Source of the DNA: Macrophomina tecta
Lineage: Eukaryota > Ascomycota > Dothideomycetes > Botryosphaeriales > Botryosphaeriaceae
Assembly: GCA_024180945.1 (NCBI GenBank)
Contig: JAKSGN010000016.1
Location: forward strand, 682,001 to 746,000
Reading direction: 5' to 3'
DNA: 64,000 nt
Shown here: positions 1-11,355 of the stretch, one piece after another
How the letters are laid out: every line of letters starts with the position of its first letter
Numbering within the stretch: position 1 is the first letter of the stretch
Notes under the pieces: generated by a model
What the model was told of the DNA's origin: nothing
What the model saw: only the letters and a program-made list of their open reading frames with translations
The model's database searches: none
Translations under genes and position numbers: made by a program

Positions 1-2792
1 TTACCTAGCTTATTACTACGTGGAATATTCTTAAGTAGTAAGTAGGCTTTATAGCTATAAATTTAAAGGTATGCTACTTTTAGCTTCTTATTATAAATAT
101 ACTTAAATAGTATTTTTTAATAGTGGCGCTTTATTAGGGTTTTATTATGGATGTAGACTGCTGCCTTAATAATTTTAGGCTATAGGTACTTAGGTAGGTT
201 AGTACTAACCCGTAAGGATCTTACTTTAATAATAATTAAATGCTCTAAACGCTCTAATATACTATTTTACTAAGGGGTATATAGAGTTAATACCTTATAG
301 ATAACTCCTTACTGCTTAAGCTACTACTTAAAAGCTCGTGTAAGCGATACTTCTCTATTTAATCTAAGAAAGGCTATTAATTTGCTAAATCTTATTTTAA
401 TTATTTAAATAATGTTAAGAAGGTACTAAGTATACTTATCCTTAGTTATATAAGTAACCGCAAAAGTAAATTTAGTAGAAGTGTATTTAAGATATATAAT
501 TTATTAGTAGTTATTATTAGCTCGTGTTATATATATTAAGTTAAATAAGACTTAAAAAAATACTTCTTCTAATAATTTCTTTAGTTATATAGATTAAGAG
601 ATCTACTATTATACCTTAGTACATATGTATATATTATAGTAATTAGATAGCTACTAATTAGTAATTATAGCTTCTTATACTACTTATAGTAAGGCTTAAA
701 TAGCTCTTTAGCCTATATATATAAAGATTTTATGCTATTATATAGCTAGCAATGAGTAATTAGTAATATTTAATACTATAGCTAGTGGATTATCTGCTTT
801 CTTATATTTTATAAAGAAGTAGTTTTAAGCGGAGATTAGGTAGGCTATAATAAAATCCTTTAAGTAGAGGTATATATGTTTTATATCTAACTTAATTCCC
901 TTTTCTTTTACCTTAGTAATAGAGACGAGGTTTACTATAAATAAGGGTATATAGGCCACATCTATAAGCTTAATAGTGCGTAGGCCTTTATGATTAGTAG
1001 TATATACTAGTACTTTACTAAATAACTAAATCTTAACTGTGGAGTTTTTTAATATAATATAGTTATCTAGCCCTGCGTCTCTTGTTTTAGTATAGCGACT
1101 CTTTATATACTAATTATAAATATAGTGTATTATACTAGTATTAGCGATCTATAAGAGATTAAGAGTTATAGACCTTAAAATACGTTATACACTAAATAAT
1201 AAGGCAATTACTACTAGAAAAAATAATATTTTCTTTTCTTCTTTATCTAGTTTTGGCTCTTATTTCTTTTAAGGAGCGTTATTCTACTTTTTCTAGCTTT
1301 AGCTATAATTTTAGCTAATTTTAAACCGTTTAATAGAGCGTTTAACTCTTCTCTTAATCTATAGATCCTTGAGTGCCTTATTAACCTTGTCTTAAATCTT
1401 CTAGTTTAGTATCTAATCTACTAGTCTAGCATCTAGATTATAATATCTATATTTATCGTAGAAGTAATTCTCGCTATATAAGTAGGTAGGTAGCTTTCTT
1501 TTCTACTTCTTATTTCTTAGTAAAGCGATAAAGGCTACTTTAGTAGCCTTTAGATTCTTAGCCGTATTTTAGTATAAGTAGTTTTAGTAGTCGATAATTA
1601 TTTTATAAAGTAATCTATTAAGCTCGTTGTACTAAAGCTTAATTTTATAGGCTAAGGCCTAGTGGGTATTAAGAGGGGTAAGCACTTTAAGAAAGGTAAC
1701 TTTTTTTTAATTATCTATAATCTCTAGAAGTTCGAGCTTTTTTATCTTAAATAGAGTCTCTTCCTATTATAAGAGCTATTTATTAATATTTTAACTACTT
1801 AGAGGCTTCTTAAGCTAGCGAAGCTTATTAATAATAAGCTCTTCTTAAGTTTTCTTTATTAGCTAGAGCCGCGCCTTAAGCGCTATAAGCTAAGAATAGG
1901 GATGCGAATTACTCCTAAGCTTCTTTAGAATTAGAAGTAGTAATAGGCTTACTAAGTCCTTAATAATTATTAATAGATCGTTGATTTTCTTTTTTAGCTT
2001 CTTCTATTTAGCTAGGTCTCTTTTACGAGCCCTAATCTATATTTTATAGCGCTTCTAGGCTCTTTATTAGTTTAGATTAGAGATTAGTAGCTCTGGAATC
2101 TTAGTTAGCTCGCTTAGTTAAGAAGGCTTCGATGGTTTTAATAGGTCGATATAGTTAAATATCTTATATTTCTTAGCTCGTAATTAGATAATAAAGTACT
2201 ATTTATTCTAATTATTAGCTATCTTTAAGACAACAATAGGTTTAGAAGATGTTATAGCGTAGTATTACGTTGTGTCGTGTTATATACTAAAGGAGGCATA
2301 GGTAAGTTACTAAAGTAGGTAGTAGGTATAAGGCTAATAAATAAGCTATTTACTTAAAAGTATTACTTTAAGGCGGTGGGAAAGTGCTACGCTTTAGGTA
2401 ATAAAAAAGGTGTGTTATAGAAGGCAACTAAAGTTCTTTATTATAGAATATTTATAATAAAAGAATACTAAGAATAAACGTCCGGATACTATAGAACGCT
2501 CGGAATAGCATAATAAGGTGCTAGGAAGAATAGCTTAGAATACGAAAGGTACTAAAGACGCACCTAGGCTTATAACTATTAAAATAAGTAGTATAATGGC
2601 TTAATTAATAATAAAAGAATTAATTAGAATAAGTAGTATATCTAGTAAAGAAAGGCTATATGGGCTTCTCTTATATCTATTCTACCTACTAGGGTAAAAT
2701 GGGTATGTAACTTACTTACCTACTAAGATAAGTATATAACGAGTATAGAATATAACTAAATCTAAAATACTACTAAATTAAATATTCTAATA
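1..2792 (-). mobile_element. Ty1/copia retrotransposon, 5' half, RIP-degraded, cut by window edge
   Basis: A copia-type retroelement on the minus strand, running off the left end of the window. Read on the minus strand from about 2230 leftwards, a gag-like stretch (including AKKYKIFNYIDLLKPSKPS) is followed near 1000-700 by a pre-integrase/GAG-pre-type stretch (including NLVSITKVKEKGIKLDIKH). Many TAG/TAA codons interrupt it, so it is dead. The 5' LTR is at 2577-2792, and beside it lies a possible primer site complementary to the tRNA-Met anticodon arm. The order gag then pre-integrase fits copia. The rest of pol and the 3' LTR lie outside the window. C-to-T and G-to-A damage fits RIP. Confidence 0.65.
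2577..2792 (-). repeat. 5' LTR of the left-edge copia element
   Basis: 216 bp sequence that aligns to the intact 220 bp solo LTR at 31045-31264. The intact copy has ends TGTTGGAA/TTCCAACA, and this one has TATTAAAA/TTCTAATA, as expected after RIP. The minus-strand bases just inside it (gttataagcctagg) resemble the primer-binding site of the other copia family here. I see no target-site duplication because the partner LTR is outside the window. Confidence 0.6.
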
Positions 2793-3998
2793 ACTTGGTA
2801 AAAGCTATATATACGTAATTAATCTAATACTTACTCTCGCTTTAGCTTATGTATCTTTAGAAGATACTAATATAGGGTAGATCTTATATTAATAAATCTA
2901 AAGAGCGATTTTAAGCCTAGATATTTAAGAAGCTATAAAGTCGTCTTCGCGATATAAGCGACTATTTTAAAGAAGTTTCTCGGATATCTATTAGATAATA
3001 ATAATAATAATTTATACACCCCATCAGCCTCCACGGACTATAGGAAAAAGATGCGCTATAGAATACTTTTAAAATATATAAAGATCCCGGTTTATCTAAA
3101 GCCCAAAAATTAAGAGAATAATAGTAGAATATAAGTAGTTACCTAGTAAGAAAGAGAAGAGGGGGAACGAGAAATTTCTAAGTTAGTAGAATATAAAAGC
3201 TATTTTATTCTATTACCTTAACTGTCCTACCTCTTAGTTTCTATTAAGAGCGCTTTTCTAAGTATTACCCGTCCCTTTAACAGTAGGATAGTAAGTACCG
3301 AGAGACTATTAACTATAGAGCCTAGTTACCTCTATTTACTAGCTTTCTTCTCTTTTCTCTATATTTTACCTCTTCGACCTTTCTATTATCTTCTCTAGGA
3401 GTTTCTTATATCTTAGATAGCCTCGATCGTCTATTCTATATAGACTATTATAAGCTATATACTTCTCTACCCTCGAACTATACTTATCTTTCTTATATTC
3501 GATACCCGCATACTTTATGTACCTCTCTTCGCCCGTATATCGAAATTGCTAGTGGGTATAGCTCTAGCATCGAAAGCAGCACTGGGAACGAGGCTAGTAC
3601 TTAAATATATTAATATACACCGCTTCTCCGCTAATATCTATTAACTTGCCTACTAGGAGCGCATTCGTATCGCTTTTCTTTATTAGATAAATTACTATTA
3701 ATCTATAGGGTTAGTTGCTTAGCTTACTTAGCTAATATATATATACTATATTTACCTTATTCTCTTCGCTTATTATCTTATAAGTATTTTCTCGTAGAGC
3801 CGTACGCTTATCGTTAAATACTATTATCTTATTAATACTATCTATCTTTACCAGGTACTATTATCGACCTCTTATCCTCGCGCCTCTAAATACTATCTCT
3901 AGCTAGCCGCTATATAATCTAACGGTTTCCTTATTATTCTTAGTATAGAAGAGAAGTCGTACTTTCGCTACGTTACTCGTATATCTTGTTAGGCTATA
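2793..3998. other. AT-rich unassigned DNA
   Basis: No reading frame or recognisable protein fragment. TA-rich composition and many TAG/TAA triplets suggest RIP-degraded repeat DNA. A short ATA-type microsatellite lies near 2997-3012. It ends at the TA target site of the Fot1-like element. Confidence 0.5.
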
Positions 3999-4229
3999 AC
4001 GTAGTTTACTACTAAGTAGTTTGTACTACTGAGTAGCCTACCTCCTACTAAAACACGCATTAGACAATAACTTAACGCGATATATTACTATAATAATACT
4101 AAATTATCTTAAAAATCTTAGTATATTAACCTTATTCTATATACTATCGATATCTACGCATCTACTAGCGTACGAGCTGCATGTTATAAGCATCTCACAC
4201 CCTAATCGACTATATAAGTGCGACGCAAC

Positions 4230-5001
4230 TGTAACGGCGGCCTCTTCCACTAGGCTTTGGAATCGCCTAGCAGGGTCAGGTAGCTGAAGGGTTTACCTTG
4301 AAGGACAAGAGAAGGGTAAAGGATTGGAACGATGGTAGTGATCACGTGAGATGTCGGTGCGCGGTGCGCGTCAGGCTTGTTACCTCCAATAGGGTTGTAT
4401 TGGAACTTTGAGTTGACCACGAAGGTCAAAGTACTATCTAATGAGTGCGTCTATATACTGTAGGAAAATTGTAGCAATCTGGATCGATACAGCTGGATCA
4501 AAGCAGCTGGATCAATGGTGTTGGATCATTGATCTTGGATCAGGTTGATCCAGGTGGGCCCTGTGGGTCCCACGTGACTCGGGCGCTAAAGCCTGTTTCC
4601 TGGAATCCGACTTCTGCATCGGTTACGGGAGTATTCTACCGCCAGACCATCGTCCCTTGGACCGTACAAGTTGTCCGACTTTCTCTCGCCCGTTCCTCTT
4701 GGCTCGAAGCCGGGTTTCCGGGATTCGTGACTTCTCCCTTGTGGGCGTTCTTCCCCTGCGGGAGTTCACCTGGTCTGTGTTCTCGTGGTCTTGCTGTGCC
4801 GCGTGGGCGTCGCTCCCGTGCGGGCTTCCATTGCTGCCTTGCCCAGGCCCGTACGCGCCGTCTTCCCTTGCGGCTGGTTTTCCCGTGCGGGCGTGCTGGT
4901 GGTGCGGCTCTGCCGTCCCTGTGGGTTCCTGCGGTGCCTTTTCCCGTGCGGGCCTTCCGCCCGTGGGGTCATAAAGCCCTTGTCCTCTGGGGTTCGTAAC
5001 A
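4230..5001. mobile_element. Solo LTR of a gypsy element (gypsy-2 family), not RIP-mutated
   Basis: 772 bp, beginning TGTAACGG and ending CGTAACA, with a perfect 5 bp target duplication GCAAC (4225-4229 and 5002-5006). It matches the 781 bp LTRs of the gypsy element at 35801-44762. Those are strongly C-to-T mutated, while this one is GC-rich and clean. It is inserted in the dead Fot1-like transposon, so it is younger than that element's decay. Open frames inside it are fortuitous. Confidence 0.92.
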
Positions 5002-5019
5002 GCAACAGACGACTCCCAC

Positions 5020-6480
5020 GTATAGAAGTTAAGCCTAACTATAAAAATCTTACTAAACTTAAAGAGATCGCGATAGTCGAACGTATACTAGACCTAGATT
5101 TAAGAGAATTTCCGCCCTTAAAAGATATACTACGTGATATAGCTAATAAATTACTAGTAGAGCGCGACGGGGGTACTATAGATAAGAACTAGCTGGATAG
5201 GTTTATTAAACGTAAAGATAAACTTAAAATCTATTAAACTTAAGCGTACGATTACTAGCAAGCCTTAAACGAGAACCTAGTAGTTATTAAATAGTAGTTC
5301 GACCTCGTTCGCTCTGTGAAAGAGAAGTACGGTATTCTAGACGAGGATATATATAACTTTAATGAGACTAGGTTTATAATAGGTGTAATAGGCTCCTGGC
5401 TAGTTATTATAGGCTCTAAGAGACACGGGAAATAAAAAGCGATCTAGCTAGGTAATCGCGAGTGGACTACGGTTATTAACACGATTAACGTGTAAGGGTG
5501 GGTGGTTCTATCCTTTACAATCTTTACTAGTAAAAAATATATTAAAACTTAGTACGAAGATACCTTTGATATAGAGGACTAGGTTATTACTATTAGCGCT
5601 AATAGCTAGACGATAAATAAGCTTAGAGTAAAGTAGTTAAAGCACTTTAACGTGCATATAAAGTCGTATACTATAGGGGTGTACCGGCTGCTTATAATTG
5701 ACGGCTACGAGAGCCATAACTTAGTTAAGTTCTAGGATCTATATAAAGAGGAGAAGATTATTATCGTTTATATATCATTATATTTATTATACCTCCTATA
5801 GCCGCTTGATGTGGGCATTTTCTCGCTATTAAAGTAGGCATACCACTCTTAGATCTCGGGCTTAGCGCGCTTAATAGCTACAAAAATTAATAAACTAGCC
5901 TTTATATAGGCGTATAAGGCAGCTTATTATAAGGTATTTATAGAGGAGAATATCTGTGTAAGCTTCTGAGGAGCTGGCTTAGTACCGTTCGACCCGTAGA
6001 TAGTATTATCGAAGGTTAATATTAGGCTTTATACGTCTATACCGGCTGTACTAGAGGCTACTGCATGGGAATTTAAAACGCCTAGTAATATACGCGAATT
6101 AGAGGTCTAATCAACGCTACTTTATTAGTAGGTAAGGTAGTATTATAGCTCCTTACCTATAGAGGCGCGTGGATTGCTTTAATCGCTCGTAAAGGGCGCG
6201 TTATTTATGGTATACTCTACTATGTTAGTACACGACGAACTCTTTATTCTTTAAAGAGCCACAGAGGCTGCAAATAAGAAGAAACAGCGTAAAAGGAAGT
6301 ACGTATAGAATTAGGGCTCGTTAGTAATAGGGGATGGCGGTTAGCTGGGCAATTCTAAGGGCGCTGAGGGTGTTGAGGGCAGCGAATAGCCCTCGAAGAA
6401 GGTACGCGCAGAGGGTAGGCAGGGGGCTTAACGGCGCTATAGAAACTGCGGCAAGCTAGGACACAATAGGCGAAGCTATA
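5020..6480 (+). pseudogene. Fot1/Pot2-type transposase, decayed
   Basis: The start reads as the helix-turn-helix region of a pogo/Fot-type transposase (for example IVERILDLDLREFPPLKDI, and NKLLVERDGG about 5135-5170). Stretches of the DDE region follow, such as DIYNFNETRF near 5345. A C-terminal part at about 5950-6130 carries the family's GAGLVPxDPxxVxSKLxxKLRTPTP-like segment, and a zinc knuckle lies at 6425-6480 (CRNCGKLGHNRRSY, with the last Cys changed). Numerous in-frame stops of RIP type make it inactive. In a live element it would cut and paste at TA. Confidence 0.8.
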
Positions 6481-6628
6481 CAGAGGAGGTAATAGATACC
6501 GAGTAATCTCGGATTGCTACTAGTTTATTGAAATTTTTGTGTTGTGTTGAGTAACTTGAGATCAAAGTGTGATGTTGGTGGGGAGGTGGGCCGCTCGGTG
6601 GTGCGGGCCGCTCGGTGGTGAACCACGT

Positions 6629-7029
6629 TAGTCCGGATCTAAATCCTATTGAACACGTCTGGTTTCATTTAAAGGCTAAGGTTCTAGAGCTTTATCCTGA
6701 ATTAAACAACGCACCGGGGGGCGAGGATATAATAAAAGAGAAGCTAGGCAGAGCACTAGAGGAAGCATGGGAGCAATTACCACAGTCGCTTTTTGACTCG
6801 GTGTTAGGTAGTATGAAACGTAGATGTGAGGCAGTAATTGCTGCAGAGGGCTGGCATACTAAGTACTAGTAGAAAATCAATACCAAATTCGATCTCAGCA
6901 GTCATTTTTGACCTATAAGCAACTTTGTATAAGCAGCAGAAAGCATGCGTTGAGAAACAGCGACTTTGTTGGGTGGGAGCGATCGCATGCGTTTGCCGAC
7001 CGTGCGAGAACTTTTGTCAGGTCATTGTA
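6629..7029 (+). pseudogene. Tc1/mariner transposase C-terminal fragment, copy A
   Basis: A 401 bp unit flanked by TA on both sides. It codes for the last ~79 residues of a Tc1/mariner-type (DDE) transposase, starting at the conserved SPDLNPIEHVW motif and ending at TAG 6867-6869, followed by about 160 bp of 3' non-coding sequence. All upstream transposase sequence is missing. A near-identical unit with the same two ends lies at 59856-60256. The left neighbour is the Fot1-like inverted repeat and the right neighbour is a MITE. There is little RIP damage, so the copy is recent. Confidence 0.8.
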
Positions 7030-7419
7030 ACGTGTTTCACCAGTGAGCTGCGCACCGCGTTTCTCACCAAAAATCGTAAATTTGGCAGCATGATATCTCC
7101 ACAACCACTAGATAACAACTTCTAAAACTCTACGGATAAGTTTGCACACATATTCCACTATCCCGCTCTTAAATTTATAATAATGCGTCAAGTGGCCATG
7201 GAGATATGTAATTTCGGACCCTAAAATCTGCTCCAATTCTTGCATGTCAACACTCACCCTGTCAATCACTCTAAAAATAAGAAAGAGAAAACGTTGAACG
7301 TATAAAAGCTTGATAATGGAATTTTGGCAGTTTTTATTAAGTGGCTGTGGAGATATCATGCTGCCAAATTTACGATTTTTGGTGAGAAACGCGGTGCGCA
7401 GCTCACTGGTGAAACACGT
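7030..7419. mobile_element. MITE with ~75 bp perfect inverted repeats
   Basis: 390 bp element between TA dinucleotides (7028-7029 and 7420-7421). The first ~75 bp are a perfect inverted repeat of the last ~75 bp, with weaker pairing further in. The outer 27 bp (starting ACGTGTTTCACCAGTGAG) are identical to the ends of the Fot1-like transposon at 30651-32691, so that family's transposase could have moved it. There is no coding capacity. It ends 175 bp before the methyltransferase start codon, so it forms the distal part of that promoter. Confidence 0.9.
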
Positions 7420-7475
7420 TAATCTGAGGCTTTCGCATTTCTGGCTCGGTCTTCAGTGCAACCTCGCCATCCGTC

Positions 7476-7486
7476 TCGGTGACCGA
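7476..7486. promoter_or_regulatory. ETP-cluster type Zn2Cys6 regulator site TCGGTGACCGA
   Basis: A palindromic TCGG-N3-CCGA site 108 bp upstream of the methyltransferase ATG and 57 bp inside the gene-side edge of the MITE. TCGGN3CCGA is the motif reported for the SirZ/GliZ-type Zn(II)2Cys6 regulators of sirodesmin and gliotoxin clusters. Binding is inferred from the match only. Confidence 0.55.
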
Positions 7487-7594
7487 AGACAAGGTAGGAT
7501 ATAGATGCCTCCATTGCCCGTCCATGTTTCCGGACGAGGGATCTTGTTTAACGCATCTGAACCGATGCTTAATTCTCCCCATCAATCTTACAAG

Positions 7595-8907
7595 ATGTCT
7601 TCCGAAAGCCGCAACATTGATGAGCAACTGTCCTCATTGAACAGCTATCTCGAAAGAGCGTGTCAGATCCTGAAAACTGAAGAGGTGAACCGGGAGCTGC
7701 ATCAAGCGCTTCACGGCCATCATGAGGGAGTGCTTCCGGATTTGAAAGTGAGCAGGCTAGCGGACAAGTCAATCGATCTCCTCTACGAGATTGGGCAAAT
7801 GCTTGACCCCGGCCACTTAACACTGGCCGACAACTTTCTGGGTACCTGCGCAATCCTTTCTCGCACAGGAATGCAGCTAATGATGCGGCAGCATACGTGC
7901 CCACAAAATGCCTTGTCGGCGTAGTCGATCTCGGAATCGCAGATAAGCTGCAACAGGCGGGCCCGATGCAGGTCGCCGAGCTCGCTGACGTCTGCGGCGC
8001 GCGGGCCGATCGCCTGCACCAGGTGCTCCGCGTGCTCTGCAGCAACGGCATCTTCGCGTACGACAAAGCTACGCAGACGTACCGCAATAACCACACGTCA
8101 ACTCTCATCACCAAAGACCACTGGACGCAGTGGCACCTGTGGGTCACGCTGTACGGCAATCAGTTCTACGATATGGCGCGCGGCATCCCCGCGGCGCTCA
8201 AGAAGGACACCGTCCGCACGCCCGCCCAAATCGAGTACGACACGGACATGGACGTCTTCACGTACTTCAAGACCAAGGGATGGGACCCCCTGCTGCACAA
8301 GACGCTCGGCGCCGGCGCGACTGCGCAGGCGTCCGGCATCCTGGCAGACTATCCGTGGGAGGAGGTCGCCAATGAGACGGTCATGGACATCGGTGGCGGC
8401 GGCGGGGCGCTCATTGCGCTATTGCTGCGCGGCCACAAGACCATGCGCGGCGCGCTCTTTGAGCTGCCGCACATCATCGACCTGGCCAAGCCTTTCTTCC
8501 GGCCGGGCGGCCAGTACGCGGACATCGCGGACCGCGTGCCCGAGGAGAACCTCGTCGCGGGGAGTTTCTTCGAGAAGATTGCCCCCGCAACGGTGTACAC
8601 GATCAAGTGGACCCTGCACAACTGGAAGAGGGATGACGCGATTCGCATCTTGACCAACGTCCGGAACGCACTCATTCCGGGGCCCAACAGCCGGCTGATT
8701 GTGCTTGAATCAATTCTCGACACATCTCGCAGTTCGAGGCTCGCGAGGCATGGGGATATGAACATGATGATTGCTGCAAACGGTCTCGAAAGGACGATGG
8801 AAGAATGGACCGATCTGGTCGACCGTTCTGGATGGGAAATCAAGCGGGTTCACCCGCTGAGGAACGCATGGCCGTGTGCGATTGACTTGAGGCCCAAGAC
8901 TTCTTGA
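7595..8907 (+). CDS. gliM-like: SAM-dependent O-methyltransferase (GliM-like), 2 exons
   Basis: Predicted 420-residue class I SAM-dependent O-methyltransferase of the fungal plant-type OMT family, probably cytosolic, acting on a secondary-metabolite hydroxyl. Exons are 7595-7841 and 7892-8907. The 50 bp intron starts GTACCT and ends GCGGCAG, with a CTAAT branch sequence, and it restores one frame. The N-terminal half is the helical dimerisation/winged-helix region (for example ADRLHQVLRVLCSNGIF). The SAM-binding glycine motif DIGGGGG is at about residues 248-254. The catalytic base is His325 in TLHNW, followed by RDD, and VLES lies near residue 355. I chose the ATG at 7595 because it starts the homologous helix region; two in-frame ATGs lie upstream (7505 and 7565). 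The frame is intact and GC-rich with no RIP. The content fits GliM of ETP clusters, but the substrate is unknown. Confidence 0.85.
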
Positions 8908-10379
8908 AATTTCTTGAAGGTTCTCTGTGTATGGTGTAGATCAGTGGTGTATTCGGTATTGAAAAACCCCTGTCAATATTCTCAATACATATTGAGAATA
9001 TTGATTTTTTCAATATTGACTCCTCAATATGCGGTCCTTCAATATTGAGGATATTAAGGATATTAAATCCAAGCACTCGCTACACAGGTTCGTAACTCAA
9101 GTAGCAATATTGCCACTCGAAGTCTTTAGAAGCAACTAGAACATAATAGAAGGTAGTAAAAGAGCTATCTAGAGATAGGTATAAAATAATAGGTTAAGTC
9201 CATAGACAAAAGAACAAGCCTTGCCCTATATTTTAGGTATAACACTCCGGAGCCGTAGACTTTTCGTTGTTAGAGTTTTTCGCACCCTATATACTTAACT
9301 AAGGATTAATGCAATCACTCCACTACCACGTCTAATATAGTAAACAGCGATACCGAAATAGATACCGATAGCCCTTTTTAATTCTTAAACCTCGATCCCT
9401 CTTAATTTACCGAGTCGTCGCGTGCCGATAGCCCTGATTCTATAGTTACTACTAAGAGTAGAGCTTCTTCTGGCCGCGGGGCTAAGAAGCGTACCTAGAC
9501 CGCTATAGAGACTTAGGGTTATGCGAAGAAGCTAAAGCTAGATAAATAAATCTAATGTAATCGCGCTAGTAATAGAATATAGGCGTGTAGTAGATACTTA
9601 TAAAAATTAGCTTCTCTAACCTCTACACGAAACCATCTTAATTAAATACATAGTATTAAGATTAAAGCGCAGCAGCCACAGGTTATAATAAAGAAATAGG
9701 TAAAACTTAAGTAGGTTCTTCGACGGTAGAGCGAGAAACAGTAAGCTTAGGCTAATAAACACGAGTAAAAAATACTTAGGAATACTATTAATTAAAAAGC
9801 CTTCGATGAATCTCTACTATAGCTTATCGTAAATAATAACCTCCTATATAAGTTAGTAGAGTACCCCGAGCTATACTCCCTAATTATAAGCGTTAATTAT
9901 ATAGTAGTAGAGGTTTACCCGAGGTCTCGAGCTGTAATATTGAAGAAAATCGATCTCTCCTTTATACGGACTAAAGCCGAGATAAAATAATACCTTTGCT
10001 TCGTATTCTTCGAGATACACCTTGCCTGTAATATTTAGATAATTAAGTATAAGAAGAAGACTTTTTTAGCTATTATTATATACTTTATCGATACTAATAA
10101 GAAGAGTCATAAGGCTCTTCTAGGCCTACCGTAATTACGAGGGAGCTATAGTAGTTAATATTAAGCGGAGTACGTAAATAGTATAATTAACTAGTACGAG
10201 ATTGCTTATAAGCTTAGGTACTATATTAGTAATAATTATAGTTCTAATAATAAGTGCTGTTACTTTATCTTAAGGCATCTTAGGAAGTAATATTAAGTAA
10301 ATTAGAAGCTAAAGACTTATTAAGTTCGCTACTATAGATATATTATTAACCTTACTAGTTAGGCCTTTATTTTCGTATT

Positions 10380-11355
10380 TAGCATGTCTAACTACCCGCC
10401 CGTCCCCGCCCGGCCCTACGGGTGGGTAGGCAAACAACTAACATTCAGCGGGCGGGCAGATTATATAATAAGAGATCGAGCGGGTGGGTGGGTAGGTAAG
10501 TTAGCTATACCTAATCGGGTAGTCTATAATAGAGCTCTATAGTAGAATCTAGTTAGAATCAGATATAGAAGTTACTTTAAGAGAAAAAAGAGATGAGAAG
10601 ATGGCATAGAAAATTAAATTTCACTATAGAAAGTAGCCTATTACTATATAGACTAAAAAATTAATACTAAGAAGTTAGTCTTATAGTACTTAGTAGGTGT
10701 AAAGTGTTACGAACACGCCTCTGTATATAGAGTTGTTAGGGCAAACCAGTTACTAGGCTGGTTATTGCTGTACCTTTTGTCGACTGACCGGCTACTCGCA
10801 GTCGGCGGGAGGTTAGCCGAATGGCTTTGCAGCAACGACTAAAACCCAACACGGTCGCCGCGCTATAACATAAAGCTTCGTTTAGAATAGGCAGAGAACT
10901 AACCTAGATTTATATATAACGGGTATTAGTATAGAAGTAGCGGCAATATTAGAGTAGGCAAGTAAGATATAAAAGCGATTAATTATATAAGTAAGTAGGT
11001 GTTTAATAGAAGAATAGTAGCCTCTATATATAGTAGACCCTAACCCTTACTTCGATAGTACAAAACTATTCTAAAATGTTTAAGTAGGGGTAGCATTATA
11101 ATATACTAATAATAAGGCCTAATTAGCCGCCTAGCCTTTATAAGTAAAGAAGAATTGATGCTAGTTAGCCTTAATACTATAGTAAGTATCGTAAAATCAC
11201 CTCTCGCGGTAGGCACTCTTTCGCCTAAGCGCTCACCTGCCGCCCGTTAGCTAATCAGGCAGGCAGGCAAGCAGCTAAGTAGTAGACGGGCGGGTGAATT
11301 ACTAAGCACCCGCCTACCGCCCGCCTAAGCGCCCGGCGGGTGATTAGACACGCTA
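10380..11355. mobile_element. Non-autonomous hAT-like element with GC-rich subterminal repeats
   Basis: The inverted ends match at 18 of 21 bases (TAGCATGTCTAACTACCCGCC on the left, TAGCGTGTCTAATCACCCGCC on the right) and carry many CCCGCC/GGCGGG motifs nearby. The flanking 8 bp are TTCGTATT and TTCGCATC, which differ only by C-to-T changes and so fit an 8 bp hAT target duplication hit by RIP. Without the nested 166 bp LTR the element is about 805 bp, with no coding capacity. It lies inside the hAT transposase gene. Confidence 0.72.
10705..10870 (-). mobile_element. 166 bp solo LTR, copy 1
   Basis: The ends are TGTTACG and TATAACA, with a perfect 5 bp duplication TAAAG (10700-10704 and 10871-10875). 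It is the reverse complement of the copy at 16098-16263, with only a few transitions between them. A TATA-like ctctatata lies inside, as expected for an LTR promoter. It is a very short LTR family with no full-length member in the window. Confidence 0.88.

Larger units (their letters stand above)
3999..6628 (+). mobile_element. Fot1/Pot2-type (Tc1-mariner/pogo) DNA transposon, RIP-degraded, with nested solo LTR
   Basis: The element is bounded by TA (3997-3998 and 6629-6630) and by terminal inverted repeats of at least 42 bp. The right repeat, read inward, begins ACGTGGTTCACCACCGAG. The left one is the same sequence with only C-to-T and G-to-A changes (ACGTAGTTTACTACTAAG). Without the nested LTR and its duplicated 5 bp, the length is 1853 bp, the usual size of Fot1/Pot2 elements. 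The interior codes for a decayed pogo-type transposase. Its left half is heavily RIP-mutated. Confidence 0.88.

Noticed and set aside
4529..5192. Overlapping open frames of 79-156 codons
   Set aside because: They lie in the GC-rich solo LTR and run into the Fot-like element; low-complexity Arg/Pro/Leu translations with no motif.
6915..7504. Short frames (63-83 codons) on both strands
   Set aside because: They fall in the mariner 3' non-coding region and the MITE inverted repeats, and mirror each other because of the repeats.
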